DNA from: Micromonospora echinospora
Lineage (GTDB): Bacteria > Actinomycetota > Actinomycetes > Mycobacteriales > Micromonosporaceae
Assembly: GCF_900091495.1 (NCBI RefSeq)
Contig: NZ_LT607413.1
Span: 5,905,001-5,969,000 of the forward strand
Length of the DNA: 64,000 nucleotides
Reading direction: 5' to 3'
Position numbers and translations under genes: made by a program
Shown here: piece after piece, positions 54,223 to 63,324 of the stretch
Position numbering within the stretch: position 1 is the first letter of the stretch
Layout of the letters: the number at the start of each line of letters is the position of its first letter
Notes under the pieces: generated by a model
Told to the model about the DNA's origin: nothing
The model's database searches: none
The model's input: only the letters and a program-made list of their open reading frames with translations

Positions 54223-55190
54223 CCGACACCCCACGCGACGGGGGCGAGCGCCACCGGCATGACAGCGCCGGCCGTGGTGACCGGGTCTTCGCGCCGGACT
54301 TCCTCACCGAGCTGTTCCGTAACCCCCTCGACCACGGTTACGCCGACGCGGCGGCCCGACGACGGGTGGACCCGCCGTCGCCGGCCCGGGTCCGCTCGGG
54401 GCGGGCGGTCAGTGCGGTGGTGCTGGTGGCGTTGGGGTTCCTGTTCGCGGTGGCGTACCGGCAGACCGTGGCGGAGGAACCCGACCGCAGTCAGGCCCGG
54501 TCGGGGCTGGTGAGCCAGATCCGGGAGCGGCAGGAGGAGACCGACCGGTTGACCCTGCGCGCCGAGCAGCTGCGCGAGGAGGTCACCCGGCAGCGGGACG
54601 CGGCGTTGACCCGTAGCGCCGCCGCCCGGCTGCGGGACCTGGAGGCGACGACCGGGCTGGGCCGGGTCCGGGGCGACGGTGTGGTGGTGCAGCTGGCCGA
54701 CGCCTCCGGCAACCAGGACGCGGTCACCGGCGCCGGTGGTCCCGGCCCGGGTCGGGTGCTGTACCGGGACCTGCAACTGGTGGCGAACGCGTTGTGGGCG
54801 GCGGGCGCGGAGGCGATCGCGGTCAACGACCAGCGGCTGACGTCGACGTCGACGATCCGTTCGGCCGGCGAGGCGATCCTGGTGGACTTCCGGCCGGTGA
54901 CGGGTCCGTACCGGGTGTCGGCGATCGGGCCGGACGACATGCGCCGCCGGTTCGAGGCGAGCACCGCCGCGGCGCTGCTGCGGCGGGTCGCCGACGAGAC
55001 CGGGTTGTCGTTCGGGTCGCGGGAGGCCGAGGACCTGACGTTGCCGGAGGCGGCCACCGACTCGCAGTTGCGCTTCGCCACTCCGCCGCCGTCGCCGTCC
55101 CCGTCGTCGCCGGCGGCGGGTTCTTCCAGTGTTCCCCGGCCGTCCGGGTCGGGAACGTCGTCTCCCAGCCCCTCCGGAGGTGGCCGATGA
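54219..55190 (+). CDS. DUF881 family membrane protein 1
   Basis: The 323-residue protein has a cytoplasmic N-terminus, one membrane helix near residue 65-80 (VVLVALGFLFAVAY), a coiled coil (about 95-145) and a DUF881 domain with GDGVVVQLAD and ELGAEAIAVNDQRLTSTSTIR-like segment (AGAEAIAVNDQRLT). A Ser/Pro-rich tail ends it. It corresponds in order to Rv1823. Function is unknown; the fold suggests an extracellular ligand or peptidoglycan-linked role. Confidence 0.88.
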   Translation: MTDTPRDGGERHRHDSAGRGDRVFAPDFLTELFRNPLDHGYADAAARRRVDPPSPARVRSGRAVSAVVLVALGFLFAVAYRQTVAEEPDRSQARSGLVSQIRERQEETDRLTLRAEQLREEVTRQRDAALTRSAAARLRDLEATTGLGRVRGDGVVVQLADASGNQDAVTGAGGPGPGRVLYRDLQLVANALWAAGAEAIAVNDQRLTSTSTIRSAGEAILVDFRPVTGPYRVSAIGPDDMRRRFEASTAAALLRRVADETGLSFGSREAEDLTLPEAATDSQLRFATPPPSPSPSSPAAGSSSVPRPSGSGTSSPSPSGGGR

Positions 55191-55519
55191 TCGCGGTGTT
55201 GGCGTTGATCGCCGGTGTGGTGCTCGGGGTGTACCTGGACCCCACCGTTCCCGCCGGCCTGCAGCCGTATCTGCCGATCGCCGTGGTAGCGGCGTTGGAC
55301 GCGGTCTTCGGCGGGGTGCGCGCGAAGCTGGACCGGATCTTCGACGACAAGCAGTTCGTCGTGTCGTTCATCTCCAACGTGCTGGTCGCCGGGTTGATCG
55401 TGTATCTGGGTGACCAGTTGGGTGTGGGCGGTCAGCTCTCCACCGGGGTGGTGGTCGTGCTGGGCGTGCGGATCTTCGGAAACGTGGCGGCGATCCGCCG
55501 GCACCTGTTCCGGGCGTAG
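55187..55519 (+). CDS. sbp: Small basic protein Sbp (DUF1290)
   Basis: The 110-residue membrane protein has about three hydrophobic helices and the conserved block ALDAVFGGVRAKLDRIFDDKQF, quoted as DAVFGGVRAKLD and FDDKQFVVSF. It corresponds to Rv1824 and to Bacillus sbp near cell-division genes. Function unknown. It overlaps the DUF881 gene before it by four bases (ATGA). Confidence 0.9.
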   Translation: MIAVLALIAGVVLGVYLDPTVPAGLQPYLPIAVVAALDAVFGGVRAKLDRIFDDKQFVVSFISNVLVAGLIVYLGDQLGVGGQLSTGVVVVLGVRIFGNVAAIRRHLFRA

Positions 55520-55530
55520 GTTGGTGGGCG

Positions 55531-56481
55531 ATGAGCGACGAGCAGAGCGACACCGGCACCGGGTGGCCCGAGCCGACCGGGCCGTCCCGGCCCACCGGTC
55601 CGGCGGCGGAGCCGGATCCGCGTCCCGACGCCCCCGATCCGGACGAGACCGCGCCGCTGCGGGGCGAACCGCGCCGCGAGGAGCCCGGCCCCGACGGCGG
55701 TCGTCCCGACGGTGACGAGGCGACCGTCGACCTGACCCGGCAGGCCACGGCCGGTGAGGACGCGCCGCCGGCCGCGCCGGCGAAGAAGCGGATGAGCTCC
55801 GCGTCGGTGATGATCGCGGTGCTGTTGGCACTGCTGGGCTTCACCCTGGTGGTGCAGTTGAAGACCACGTCGACCGATCCGACCCTGTCGGCGGCCCGCC
55901 AGGAGGACCTGGTGCGGATCCTCTCCGACCTGGACGCCCGGGAGAACCGGCTGCGGCAGGACATCGCCGAGCTGGAGGAGAGCCAGCGGCAGCTGGCCTC
56001 GGGCGCGCAGGGGCGGGAGGCGGCGTTGGAGGAGGCCGCGCGGCGCGCCGACGAGCTGGGCATCCTGGCGGGGACGTTACCGGCGACCGGGCCGGGGCTG
56101 ACGGTCCGGATCAGCGGCGGGGGCAAGTCGATCCCGGCGAGTCGGATCCTCGACGCGGTGCAGGAGCTGCGGGGCGCGGGCGCGGAGGCGATGCAGATCT
56201 CCGGTGGGGTCGGGTCGCCGGCCCGGATCATCGCGTCGACGTACTTCCTCGACGGTGAGGGCGGTGGCTTGGTCGTCGACGGCCGGCGGATGACCGGGCC
56301 GTATGCGATCACGGTGATCGGTGATCCGGCGACGATGCGAACCGCCTTGAACATTCCCGGCGGGGTGGCCGCATCGATCAGGGGTGACGGCGGTAACGTG
56401 AGCTTTGAGGATCGTGAGGTTGCCGAGGTTTCGGCGCTGCACGAACCGATCACGTTGGAACACGCCCGTCCGGTCTCCTGA
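55531..56481 (+). CDS. DUF881 family membrane protein 2
   Basis: The 316-residue protein has an acidic, Pro-rich cytoplasmic N-terminus (about 1-85), a membrane helix (about 90-108), a coiled coil to about 165 and a DUF881 domain with GPGLTVRISGG and GAEAMQISGGVGSPARI. It corresponds to Rv1825, an interactor of the cell-wall machinery in mycobacteria. The sequence between the helix and domain is rich in Glu and Arg. Confidence 0.88.
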   Translation: MSDEQSDTGTGWPEPTGPSRPTGPAAEPDPRPDAPDPDETAPLRGEPRREEPGPDGGRPDGDEATVDLTRQATAGEDAPPAAPAKKRMSSASVMIAVLLALLGFTLVVQLKTTSTDPTLSAARQEDLVRILSDLDARENRLRQDIAELEESQRQLASGAQGREAALEEAARRADELGILAGTLPATGPGLTVRISGGGKSIPASRILDAVQELRGAGAEAMQISGGVGSPARIIASTYFLDGEGGGLVVDGRRMTGPYAITVIGDPATMRTALNIPGGVAASIRGDGGNVSFEDREVAEVSALHEPITLEHARPVS

Positions 56482-56491
56482 CCGGTGGGTG

Positions 56492-56513
56492 GCGCCGGGT
56501 TCACCCCCGGCGC
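56492..56513. terminator. Short hairpin after DUF881 gene 2
   Basis: GCGCCGGG and CCCGGCGC form an 8-bp stem around TTCACC, 10 bases after the stop. No T-run follows. It may attenuate transcription into gcvH rather than end it. Confidence 0.45.
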
Positions 56514-56549
56514 GCCGATTGGTCAGCACGAGGACGAAGGACGCGTCTG

Positions 56550-56930
56550 GTGATTCCTGAGGACCTGCGATACACCGCCGAGCACGAGTGGGTGGCGGGT
56601 GACGGCAGCGGCCCGGTCCGGGTCGGCATCACCCACTATGCCCAGGACGCGTTGGGTGACATCGTGTACGTCCAGTTGCCGGACGAGGGTGCGGTGGTGG
56701 CGGCCGGTGATCCACTGGGCGAGATCGAGTCGACCAAGAGCGTGTCGGAGATCTACGCACCGGTGAGCGGGACGGTGACGGCGCGCAACGAGGCGCTCGG
56801 CGACACCCCCGAGGTGATCAACACCGACCCGTACGGTGCGGGTTGGTTGTTGGAGATCCGGCCGGACGATCCGGGTGCGGTGGCGGGTCTGCTGGCCCCG
56901 GCCGCGTACCAGGATCTCATCGGGGGCTGA
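56550..56930 (+). CDS. gcvH: Glycine cleavage system H protein
   Basis: The 126-residue lipoyl carrier shuttles the aminomethyl group between P, T and L proteins. YTAEHEWV opens the fold, and the lipoyl Lys is residue 63 in EIESTKSVSEIYAPVSG. The C-terminal NTDPYGAGWLLEI is also conserved. It corresponds to Rv1826. The P protein gene is 6.6 kb downstream behind a glycine riboswitch; no riboswitch precedes gcvH itself. Confidence 0.95.
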   Translation: MIPEDLRYTAEHEWVAGDGSGPVRVGITHYAQDALGDIVYVQLPDEGAVVAAGDPLGEIESTKSVSEIYAPVSGTVTARNEALGDTPEVINTDPYGAGWLLEIRPDDPGAVAGLLAPAAYQDLIGG

Positions 56931-57147
56931 GTCCTCTGATCCGGATCGTGCGGTGTTCCCGCGCGTCCGGTTGCCCTGCATTTCGGCGCTGGCTAGGCTC
57001 GCCCAGTCGACCGAGAAACCAAATAGTTGAGCGTCGTGGAGAATTGCCTTCCCGGGCCCGGGGAGCCAGCCGCCGGGTGTTCCTGAGCCCGGCGGCCAAC
57101 ACCGGTCTCCACCCGACGCCGACCGAACAGATCCGTGAGGTGGTCCC

Positions 57148-57600
57148 ATGACGCGCCCAGACGACGAGTTCCCCCCACTCGACGTCACGTCGACGCTCAA
57201 TCTCGGTTCGCTCGACGAAGTTCTCGAGGGTCCGGACACCGACGTGGTGCCGAGCCGGATGTCCGGTTCACTGCCGCCGGGTATGGCGTTGCTGGTGGTC
57301 CGTCGCGGTCCGAACGCCGGCGCCCGGTTCCTGCTGGATCACGACGTGACGACGAGTGGCCGGCACCCGGACAGTGACATCTTCCTCGACGACGTGACGG
57401 TGTCCCGGCGGCACGCCGAGTTCCACCGCGACAGCGGCACGTTCACCGTGCGGGACGTGGGGAGCCTGAACGGCACGTACGTCAACCGGGAGCGGGTGGA
57501 GGCGGCGACGCTGAGCAACGGTGACGAGGTGCAGATCGGTAAGTTCCGGGTCGTGTTCATCGCCGGTCCGCGCCCGGAGGAGGAGGCCGGCCGGGGGTGA
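57148..57600 (+). CDS. garA: FHA-domain signalling protein, GarA/OdhI-like
   Basis: The 150-residue protein has an N-terminal tail of about 45 residues holding the phospho-threonine region (DVTSTLNLGSLDE) and a C-terminal FHA domain with GRHPDSDIFL, SRRHAEF and GSLNGTYVN. GarA, when unphosphorylated by PknB/PknG-type kinases, inhibits 2-oxoglutarate dehydrogenase and glutamate dehydrogenase. The classical ETTS motif is not identical here, which leaves the kinase site open. It corresponds to Rv1827. Its stop overlaps the MerR gene. Confidence 0.88.
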   Translation: MTRPDDEFPPLDVTSTLNLGSLDEVLEGPDTDVVPSRMSGSLPPGMALLVVRRGPNAGARFLLDHDVTTSGRHPDSDIFLDDVTVSRRHAEFHRDSGTFTVRDVGSLNGTYVNRERVEAATLSNGDEVQIGKFRVVFIAGPRPEEEAGRG

Positions 57601-58358
57601 ACGAGCCTGCGGCCTCCATGCCGCCCGGGGCGGCCCGGTCCCAACCGCTGATGAGCATCGGCGAGGTACTGGCCCAGTTGCGGGTGGAGTTTCCCGACAC
57701 CACGATTTCGAAGCTGCGGTTCCTCGAGGCCGAGGGCCTGGTGGAGCCGCAGCGCACACCGGCGGGTTATCGGAAGTACAGCTGGGACGACGTGGCCCGG
57801 CTGCGGTTCGTGCTGACGGCGCAGCGGGATCAGTACCTGCCCTTGCGGGTGATCCGTGAGCAGTTGGCCGAGTGGGACTCCTCGCCGGACGGCGCGGGCC
57901 GGCCGCGACCGACGTTGGTCGCGGTGGGCCCGGGCGGTGAGGTGCCCCACCGCGCGCCGGCGGATCCGGAGCAGGTCGAGTCCGCGTCGGTGCGGCTGAG
58001 CCGCACCGACCTGGTGGCCCGCAGCGGGATCGAGGAGTCCACCCTGGGTGAGCTGGAACGGCTCGGTGTGGTGGTGTCGAGTCCGCCCGGCTGGTACGAC
58101 GGGGACGCTCTGATCATCGCGCGGGCGGTGGCGGGGCTGGCGGCGTACGGGCTGGAGCCCCGGCATCTGCGGGCCTTCCGGACGGCGGCGGACCGGGAAG
58201 CGGGTTTGTTCGCGCAGTTGCTGTTGCCGTTGGCGCGGCAGAGCGATCCGGCGGCGCGGGCCCGGGCGGCGGAGACCGCCCGGGAGTTGGTGGCGTTGTC
58301 GCAGCAGTTGCACGCGGCGTTGGTCCGGGTGGGGCTGCGGTCGACGCTGGGTCGCTGA
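57597..58358 (+). CDS. ftsR: MerR-family regulator, FtsR-like (Rv1828 type)
   Basis: The 253-residue protein has an N-terminal MerR winged helix (MSIGEVLAQLRVEFPDTTIS, then KLRFLEAEGLVEPQRTPAGYRKY in the wing, seen as LRFLEAEGL and GYRKYSW) and a long C-terminal region. It matches the FtsR/Rv1828 group, which controls ftsZ and is the MerR partner of GarA in the conserved block. The GTG overlaps the garA stop. The symbol follows the family. Confidence 0.82.
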   Translation: MNEPAASMPPGAARSQPLMSIGEVLAQLRVEFPDTTISKLRFLEAEGLVEPQRTPAGYRKYSWDDVARLRFVLTAQRDQYLPLRVIREQLAEWDSSPDGAGRPRPTLVAVGPGGEVPHRAPADPEQVESASVRLSRTDLVARSGIEESTLGELERLGVVVSSPPGWYDGDALIIARAVAGLAAYGLEPRHLRAFRTAADREAGLFAQLLLPLARQSDPAARARAAETARELVALSQQLHAALVRVGLRSTLGR

Positions 58359-58528
58359 GGGATGGCGGCAGAGATCTGCTCCAGGGAGCGTGCCGTAGGC
58401 TTCCTGGGGTAATCCCTCCCCGGTGCGGGTGCGGCGGGCGTGGTGCGCGCGGGACGCTCGTCTCGGGGTCCGTGTACCGTGCAGGGAAGGTGCGGTGCGG
58501 CGTAGGTGACAACGACACGGAGGCGGCG

Positions 58529-58993
58529 GTGCGCGAGCTGAGCGTGGTCGGAGTTCGGGTGGAGCTGCCCACCAATCAGCCGATCGTCCTGCTCAGAGAG
58601 GTTGAGGGGGACCGCTACCTGCCGATCTGGATCGGCGCGGTCGAGGCGACGGCGATCGCCTACGAGCAGCAGGGCGTCAAGACGGCCCGGCCGTTGACGC
58701 ACGACCTGCTGCGCGACGTGCTGGCGGCGTTGAAGGCGCCGTTGCGGGCGGTGGAGATCACCGAACTGAAGGAGAACGTCTTCTACGCCGATCTGCTGAT
58801 CGGTGACGGGGTGCGGGTGTCGGCGCGGCCGAGCGACTCGATCGCGTTGGCGTTGCGGGTCGGCGCGCCGATTCGTTGTGCCGAGCAGGTCCTCAGCGAG
58901 GCGGGGATCGTGATTCCCGACGAGCAGGAGGACGAGGTGGAGAAGTTCCGGGAGTTCCTGGAGCAGGTCCGTCCGGAGGACTTCGCCGGCTGA
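58529..58993 (+). CDS. Bifunctional nuclease family protein (DUF151)
   Basis: The 154-residue protein has the family pattern LPIWIGAVEATAIAY near residue 30, LTHDLLRDVL and the acidic VSARPSDSIALALR motif near residue 95. The family was reported to have DNase and RNase activity in plants; the bacterial role is not settled. It corresponds to Rv1829. The GTG at 58529 lies after a GGAGGCGG site; a longer frame starts at 58472. Confidence 0.88.
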   Translation: MRELSVVGVRVELPTNQPIVLLREVEGDRYLPIWIGAVEATAIAYEQQGVKTARPLTHDLLRDVLAALKAPLRAVEITELKENVFYADLLIGDGVRVSARPSDSIALALRVGAPIRCAEQVLSEAGIVIPDEQEDEVEKFREFLEQVRPEDFAG

Positions 58994-59190
58994 GCCGGTC
59001 GGAACCGGGGGTGTTCCCGCCGAGTGTCGGTGGAGTTGCCCGTCGTCACGGTCCGTGATATGTGGGTGATCGTTCGGCGTGTCGCGACGCGCGTGCCCGG
59101 TAACGTCTGAACCCCGCTATAAGGTTGCCGTGTCGAGGGGTGCACGTCCCGGAAACGACGTGTCACCGCACGGGCGGGGAGGTTGTCGGG

Positions 59191-59775
59191 ATGCACGGGC
59201 CGCGAGATTCAGATCCGGGTACGGCGTCGCAGGGCCTCGGTGAGGTGTCGCCACCGCTGGCGACGGAGGGTGACGACTCGGTGGGCTACCGGGGTGTGAC
59301 CGCCTGCGCGGCGGTGGGCATCAGCTACCGGCAGTTGGACTACTGGGCCCGCACGATGCTGGTGGTGCCGAGCGTGCGGGACGCGTCGGGTTCGGGGACG
59401 CAGCGGCTCTACTCCTTCCGCGACCTGGTGGTGTTGAAGGTCGTGAAGCGGTTGCTGGACGCCGGGGTGTCCCTGCAGAACATCCGGAAGGCGATCGAGG
59501 CGTTGCGGTCGCGTGGGGTCGGTGACCTGGCGGGCATCACGTTGATCTCCGACGGGACGACGGTGTACGAGTGTCGTTCCCCGGAGGAGGTGGTCGACCT
59601 GTTGCAGGGCGGCCAGGGGGTGTTCGGCATCGCGATCGGTGGCGCCTTCAAGGAGATCCAGGGGTCGTTGTCGCACCTGCCGGCGGAGCCGGCGGTGCCC
59701 GGGCCGGCGGAGCCGACGGAACCGGCGGCGGGTGACGAACTGGCCGCGCGGCGGGCCCGACGTCGAGCCGGTTGA
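59191..59775 (+). CDS. MerR-family regulator 2 (Rv1830 type)
   Basis: The 194-residue protein has a MerR-like helix-turn-helix region (YRGVTACAAVGISYRQLDYWART, then TQRLYSFRDLVVL) and a C-terminal low-complexity tail rich in Pro, Glu and Ala. It matches the second MerR regulator of the gcvH-garA block (Rv1830). A GGGGAGG site precedes the ATG. Targets unknown; the neighbours suggest control of central nitrogen metabolism or cell division. Confidence 0.85.
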   Translation: MHGPRDSDPGTASQGLGEVSPPLATEGDDSVGYRGVTACAAVGISYRQLDYWARTMLVVPSVRDASGSGTQRLYSFRDLVVLKVVKRLLDAGVSLQNIRKAIEALRSRGVGDLAGITLISDGTTVYECRSPEEVVDLLQGGQGVFGIAIGGAFKEIQGSLSHLPAEPAVPGPAEPTEPAAGDELAARRARRRAG

Positions 59776-59969
59776 CGGGTCCACAGGGCCCGGACCTCCC
59801 GGGACGGGAGAAGAGGGAAGCCGACAGGGTGGGCGCGGGTCGTCCGGGCGGACACGCTATGGTCCGTCACACGGTCAGCCGGCGAGGTCCGAACGGGTCA
59901 TGCCAGCTGGCCGCCCGTTGGTCCGCGTTGCCCTTCGCGTGGATCCCCTCCCTTCTGGAAGGATTGACC

Positions 59970-60365
59970 GTGACGGTTACCGAGCAGTCCGTTCCCTCGC
60001 ACTACGACCGCATCGGCGGCGCGGCGGCCGTCAAGGCCGCCGTCGAGGTGTTCTACGACCGGGTCCTCGCCGACCCGGAGCTGGCCGGCTACTTCGCCGA
60101 CATCGACATGGTGGGGCAGCGCCGGCACCTGGCGTTGATGCTGACCGTCGTCCTGGGTGGCCCGAACGAGTACACCGGCCGGGGACTGGCCGAGGCACAC
60201 CAGCCGCTGGGCATCCCCCAGGCGCACTACGAACTCGTCGGCGCGCACCTGCTGGCCACGTTGACGCAGCTGGGTGTGCCGGAGGACGTGCAGGACCACG
60301 TGCGGGCGGTGCTGGCTCAGGTGCAGGACCAGGTGGTGGCCAGCGGATCCCGTCCGGGCGTCTGA
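59970..60365 (+). CDS. Truncated haemoglobin (group I)
   Basis: The 131-residue 2-over-2 globin has YDRIGGAAAVKAAVEVFYDRVLADP, a group I start seen as RIGGAAAVKAAVE, the helix B/E region with GQRRHLALMLT and proximal His in EAHQPLGI. Group I trHbs bind O2 and NO and can detoxify NO. It is followed two bases later by a second globin gene, so the pair is likely co-transcribed. The GTG has a TGGAAGGA site. Confidence 0.9.
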   Translation: MTVTEQSVPSHYDRIGGAAAVKAAVEVFYDRVLADPELAGYFADIDMVGQRRHLALMLTVVLGGPNEYTGRGLAEAHQPLGIPQAHYELVGAHLLATLTQLGVPEDVQDHVRAVLAQVQDQVVASGSRPGV

Positions 60366-60367
60366 GC

Positions 60368-61543
60368 GTGGACGTCGCACGGCTCAAGCAGAGCTGGAAC
60401 CTGGTCGCCGCGCACGGCGACCAGGTTCCGCTCTACTTCTACTCCGCACTGTTCCTGTCCCATCCCGAGACCCGGCAGATGTTCCCGACGAACATGGCCG
60501 GTCAGCGTGACCGGCTGGTGACCGCGCTGGGCCACATCGTGTCCAACGTGGACCAGGTGGACCGGTTGACCGGGTTCCTGCGGGACCTCGGCGCGGACCA
60601 CCGGAAGTTCGCGGTCCGCCCGGAGCACTATCCGGCGGTGGGTGAGGCGTTGCTGACCACCCTGCGGCACTTCCTCGGTGACCAGTGGACCGAGGAGCTG
60701 GCCCGGGACTGGGCGGGCGCCTACCAGTTGGTGTCCCAGGTGATGATCGACGCGGCGCAGGAGGCGGAGCAGGTCAACCCACCGTGGTGGGTGGCGGAGA
60801 TCGTCGGGCACGAACGGCGCACCTTCGACGTGGCGGTCCTGACGTTGCGTCCGCAGTATCTGCTGCCGTTCACGCCGGGCCAGTCGATCGGGGTGTCCCA
60901 TCCGGCGGTGCGGGCCTGGCGGTACTACTCCCCGGCGAACGCGCCCCGCCCGGACGGCACCATCGAGTTGCACGTGCGGGCCGCCCCGGGCGGGGCGGTG
61001 AGTTCCCGCCTGGTGTACGGGTGCGCTGTGGGCGACCAGATCCACCTGGCGGCTCCGGTGGGGGACCGGTTGACGCTCTGGGCGGCAGGTGGAGCTGACC
61101 TGCTGCTGCTGGCGTCCGGCACCGGCTGGGCGCCGGTCAAGGCCCTGGTGGAGCAGGTGGCCGCGGAGGGCTCCCACCGGCGGGTCGACCTGTACCTTGG
61201 CGCGCGGTCGCGGATGGAGTTCTACGACACCGACACGGTCGACAAGCTCACGGCGGCGTACCCGTGGCTGACGGTGACGCCCGTGGTGGGCGTCGACCCG
61301 CGGCGGCCGGGGGAGCTGATCTACCCGGTGGACCGGGCGGTCGCCGACGGTGACTGGCGGTCCCGGCACGTGTACGTGTGTGGTTCGGACGAGATGGTGG
61401 GGCGTACGGTGCAGACCCTGTCGCGGGCCGGCTTCCACGCCGGTCAGGTGCACCACGAGGGACTGGGCCGGTACTGGTACGGCCCGGCGTGGCGCACGGC
61501 GGTGGAGTCGTCGCCCCAGGACGATTCCGGAGGTGCCCGGTGA
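60368..61543 (+). CDS. Flavohaemoprotein-like globin with ferredoxin-reductase domain
   Basis: The 391-residue protein has an N-terminal globin (about 1-140, proximal-His region DLGADHRKFAV) and a C-terminal FAD/NAD(P)-binding reductase module (about 150-385) with FAD-binding RYYSPAN and the NAD motif LASGTGWAPVKALV. This resembles Hmp-type NO dioxygenases, although the fused domain lacks the close Hmp match and could be a type II flavohaemoglobin. Globin and reductase are in one chain. The DivIVA gene start overlaps its stop. Confidence 0.88.
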   Translation: MDVARLKQSWNLVAAHGDQVPLYFYSALFLSHPETRQMFPTNMAGQRDRLVTALGHIVSNVDQVDRLTGFLRDLGADHRKFAVRPEHYPAVGEALLTTLRHFLGDQWTEELARDWAGAYQLVSQVMIDAAQEAEQVNPPWWVAEIVGHERRTFDVAVLTLRPQYLLPFTPGQSIGVSHPAVRAWRYYSPANAPRPDGTIELHVRAAPGGAVSSRLVYGCAVGDQIHLAAPVGDRLTLWAAGGADLLLLASGTGWAPVKALVEQVAAEGSHRRVDLYLGARSRMEFYDTDTVDKLTAAYPWLTVTPVVGVDPRRPGELIYPVDRAVADGDWRSRHVYVCGSDEMVGRTVQTLSRAGFHAGQVHHEGLGRYWYGPAWRTAVESSPQDDSGGAR

Positions 61544-62250
61544 ACGCGACCCCGATCGGCAGCTACGAGGGTGTGCCGGTGCCCGCGAGCGGGCAGCAGG
61601 TGCGGTTGACCGCGGACCGGGTGCGGCGGTGGGAGTTCGGGACGGCGTCGTTCACCCGTCGCGGCTACGACCACCAGGACGTGGACCGGTTCCGGGTGCA
61701 GGTCGCCGACGAGTTGGACCTGCTGTCCGCGCAGCTCGCGCACCTGCGCGCGGAGAACGAGCGACTCAACGACCGGGTGGAGCTGCACCGGCACGGGGTG
61801 ATCCCGAGCGCCGGGCCGTCGGCGCCGGCGGCCAAGGAGGTGAACCTGCTCTCGGCGGCGCAGCGCGAGGCGGAGCAGATCATCGCCCAGGCGCACGACT
61901 ACGCCCGGCGGGTCGCCGAGTACGCGCGGATGCAGTACGAGAGCTACGTGCAGGCCGCCGCGGAGGAGGCCCGGCAGGAGGCGGAGCGGGCGGTGCAGGA
62001 CTACCGCCGTACGGCCGGGCCGGAGTTCGACGACTCGGTGGCCACCCGGGAGGCCCTGCGGATCTACGGCGAGATGATGATCTCGCACATGCAGGCGGCG
62101 GCCCGGCAGCTCGACGACGGCAGCAGCCAGTTGGCCCGGACGATGGACCGGCTGGTGGGGGCGGCCGGGGTGGGACCGGCGGTGACCGCCCCGGGGGGCG
62201 CCGCCGCGTTGCCGCGGCAGCAGCAACCGCCTCCTCCGCCGCACCGGTGA
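61540..62250 (+). CDS. DivIVA-domain coiled-coil protein
   Basis: The 236-residue protein has an N-terminal DivIVA domain (TASFTRRGYDHQDVDRF matches the conserved F-x-x-x-x-RGYD-x-x-x-VD-x-F pattern) and a coiled coil (about 60-90, LSAQLAHLRAENERLNDR), then an Ala/Glu-rich second helix (AAQREAEQIIAQAHDYARR) and a proline-rich tail. Such proteins organise poles or divisomes in actinobacteria; this one is shorter than Wag31. GGAGG precedes the GTG, which overlaps the globin stop. Confidence 0.85.
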   Translation: MNATPIGSYEGVPVPASGQQVRLTADRVRRWEFGTASFTRRGYDHQDVDRFRVQVADELDLLSAQLAHLRAENERLNDRVELHRHGVIPSAGPSAPAAKEVNLLSAAQREAEQIIAQAHDYARRVAEYARMQYESYVQAAAEEARQEAERAVQDYRRTAGPEFDDSVATREALRIYGEMMISHMQAAARQLDDGSSQLARTMDRLVGAAGVGPAVTAPGGAAALPRQQQPPPPPHR

Positions 62251-62368
62251 CGCGCGGGGGTCGACCCGGACGCGGGTCGGCCCCCGCTCTGGGGTGTCGT
62301 CGCCCCCGCAGCGGCGTGGGCCGGTGGTCGGGTCGCCGCAGGCGGGCCGGCTGAGGCAGCATGGACGG

Positions 62369-63217
62369 GTGACGCAGCAGGTCGACGCGGTGGCGGAGCT
62401 GGTGGCCGCCGGTGGTGTGGTGGTGCTCAGCGGCGCGGGCCTGTCCACCGAGTCGGGGATCCCCGACTACCGGGGCCCCAGCGGGGTGGCGCGCCGGCAC
62501 ACCCCGATGACGTACCAGACGTTCACCGGCGACGCCGCCGCGCGGCGGCGCTACTGGGCGCGTAGCCACCTGGGGTGGCGGCTGATCGTCCGGGCCGCGC
62601 CGAACGACGGGCACCGGGCGGTGGCCCGGTTGCAGCACGCGGGGCTGGTGGACGCGGTGATCACCCAGAACGTCGACGGCCTGCACACCGCGGCGGGCAG
62701 CGCCCGGGTGGTGGAGCTGCACGGCCGCCTCGACGAGGTGGTCTGCCTGGACTGCGGGAACCTCACCTCGCGGGAGGAACTGGACCGGCGGCTCCGCGAG
62801 GCGAACCCGGGTTTCGACGCCGCGGTCACGGCGGTCAACCCGGACGGTGACGTGGACCTTCCCGACGCGGCGGTGGCCGCGTTCCGGGTGGTGGACTGCG
62901 CGTTCTGCCGTACCGGCATGCTCAAACCGGATGTGGTGTTCTTCGGCGAGACGGTGCCGGCGTCCCGGGTGGCCCGCTGTTTCGACCTGGTGGAACGGGC
63001 CCGGCTGCTGCTGGTGCTCGGGTCGTCGTTGACGGTGATGTCGGGTCGCCGGTTCGTGTTGCGGGCGGCGAAACGGGGCGTTCCGGTGGTGATCGTCAAC
63101 CAGGGGCCCACCCGGGGCGACGGGTACGCGGCGCTGACGGTCGACGCGCCGCTGGGCCGGTTCCTGCCCGCCCTGACCGACCGGCTGGTCGCCGCGCCGG
63201 TCGACGTGGTGTCCTGA
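62369..63217 (+). CDS. NAD-dependent deacylase (sirtuin, CobB type)
   Basis: The 282-residue Sir2 enzyme has the NAD loop SGAGLSTESGIPDYRGP near residue 20, TQNVDGLH and the catalytic His in ELHGRLDEVVC. The zinc-binding cysteines are CLDC and CAFC, and LVLGSSLTV lies in the C-terminal NAD region. It removes acyl groups from protein lysines with NAD. No acetyltransferase gene is adjacent. The GTG start is followed directly by the Sir2 fold. Confidence 0.93.
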   Translation: MTQQVDAVAELVAAGGVVVLSGAGLSTESGIPDYRGPSGVARRHTPMTYQTFTGDAAARRRYWARSHLGWRLIVRAAPNDGHRAVARLQHAGLVDAVITQNVDGLHTAAGSARVVELHGRLDEVVCLDCGNLTSREELDRRLREANPGFDAAVTAVNPDGDVDLPDAAVAAFRVVDCAFCRTGMLKPDVVFFGETVPASRVARCFDLVERARLLLVLGSSLTVMSGRRFVLRAAKRGVPVVIVNQGPTRGDGYAALTVDAPLGRFLPALTDRLVAAPVDVVS

Positions 63218-63324
63218 TCCGTCGCTCGGTGTCCTGATTCTCGGCCGGTGTCCTGATCACCGCGTGGGGTACGCCACCGCCGGACATCGCCGACGCTGGT
63301 AGCGTGGACCATGCCGTACCACCC

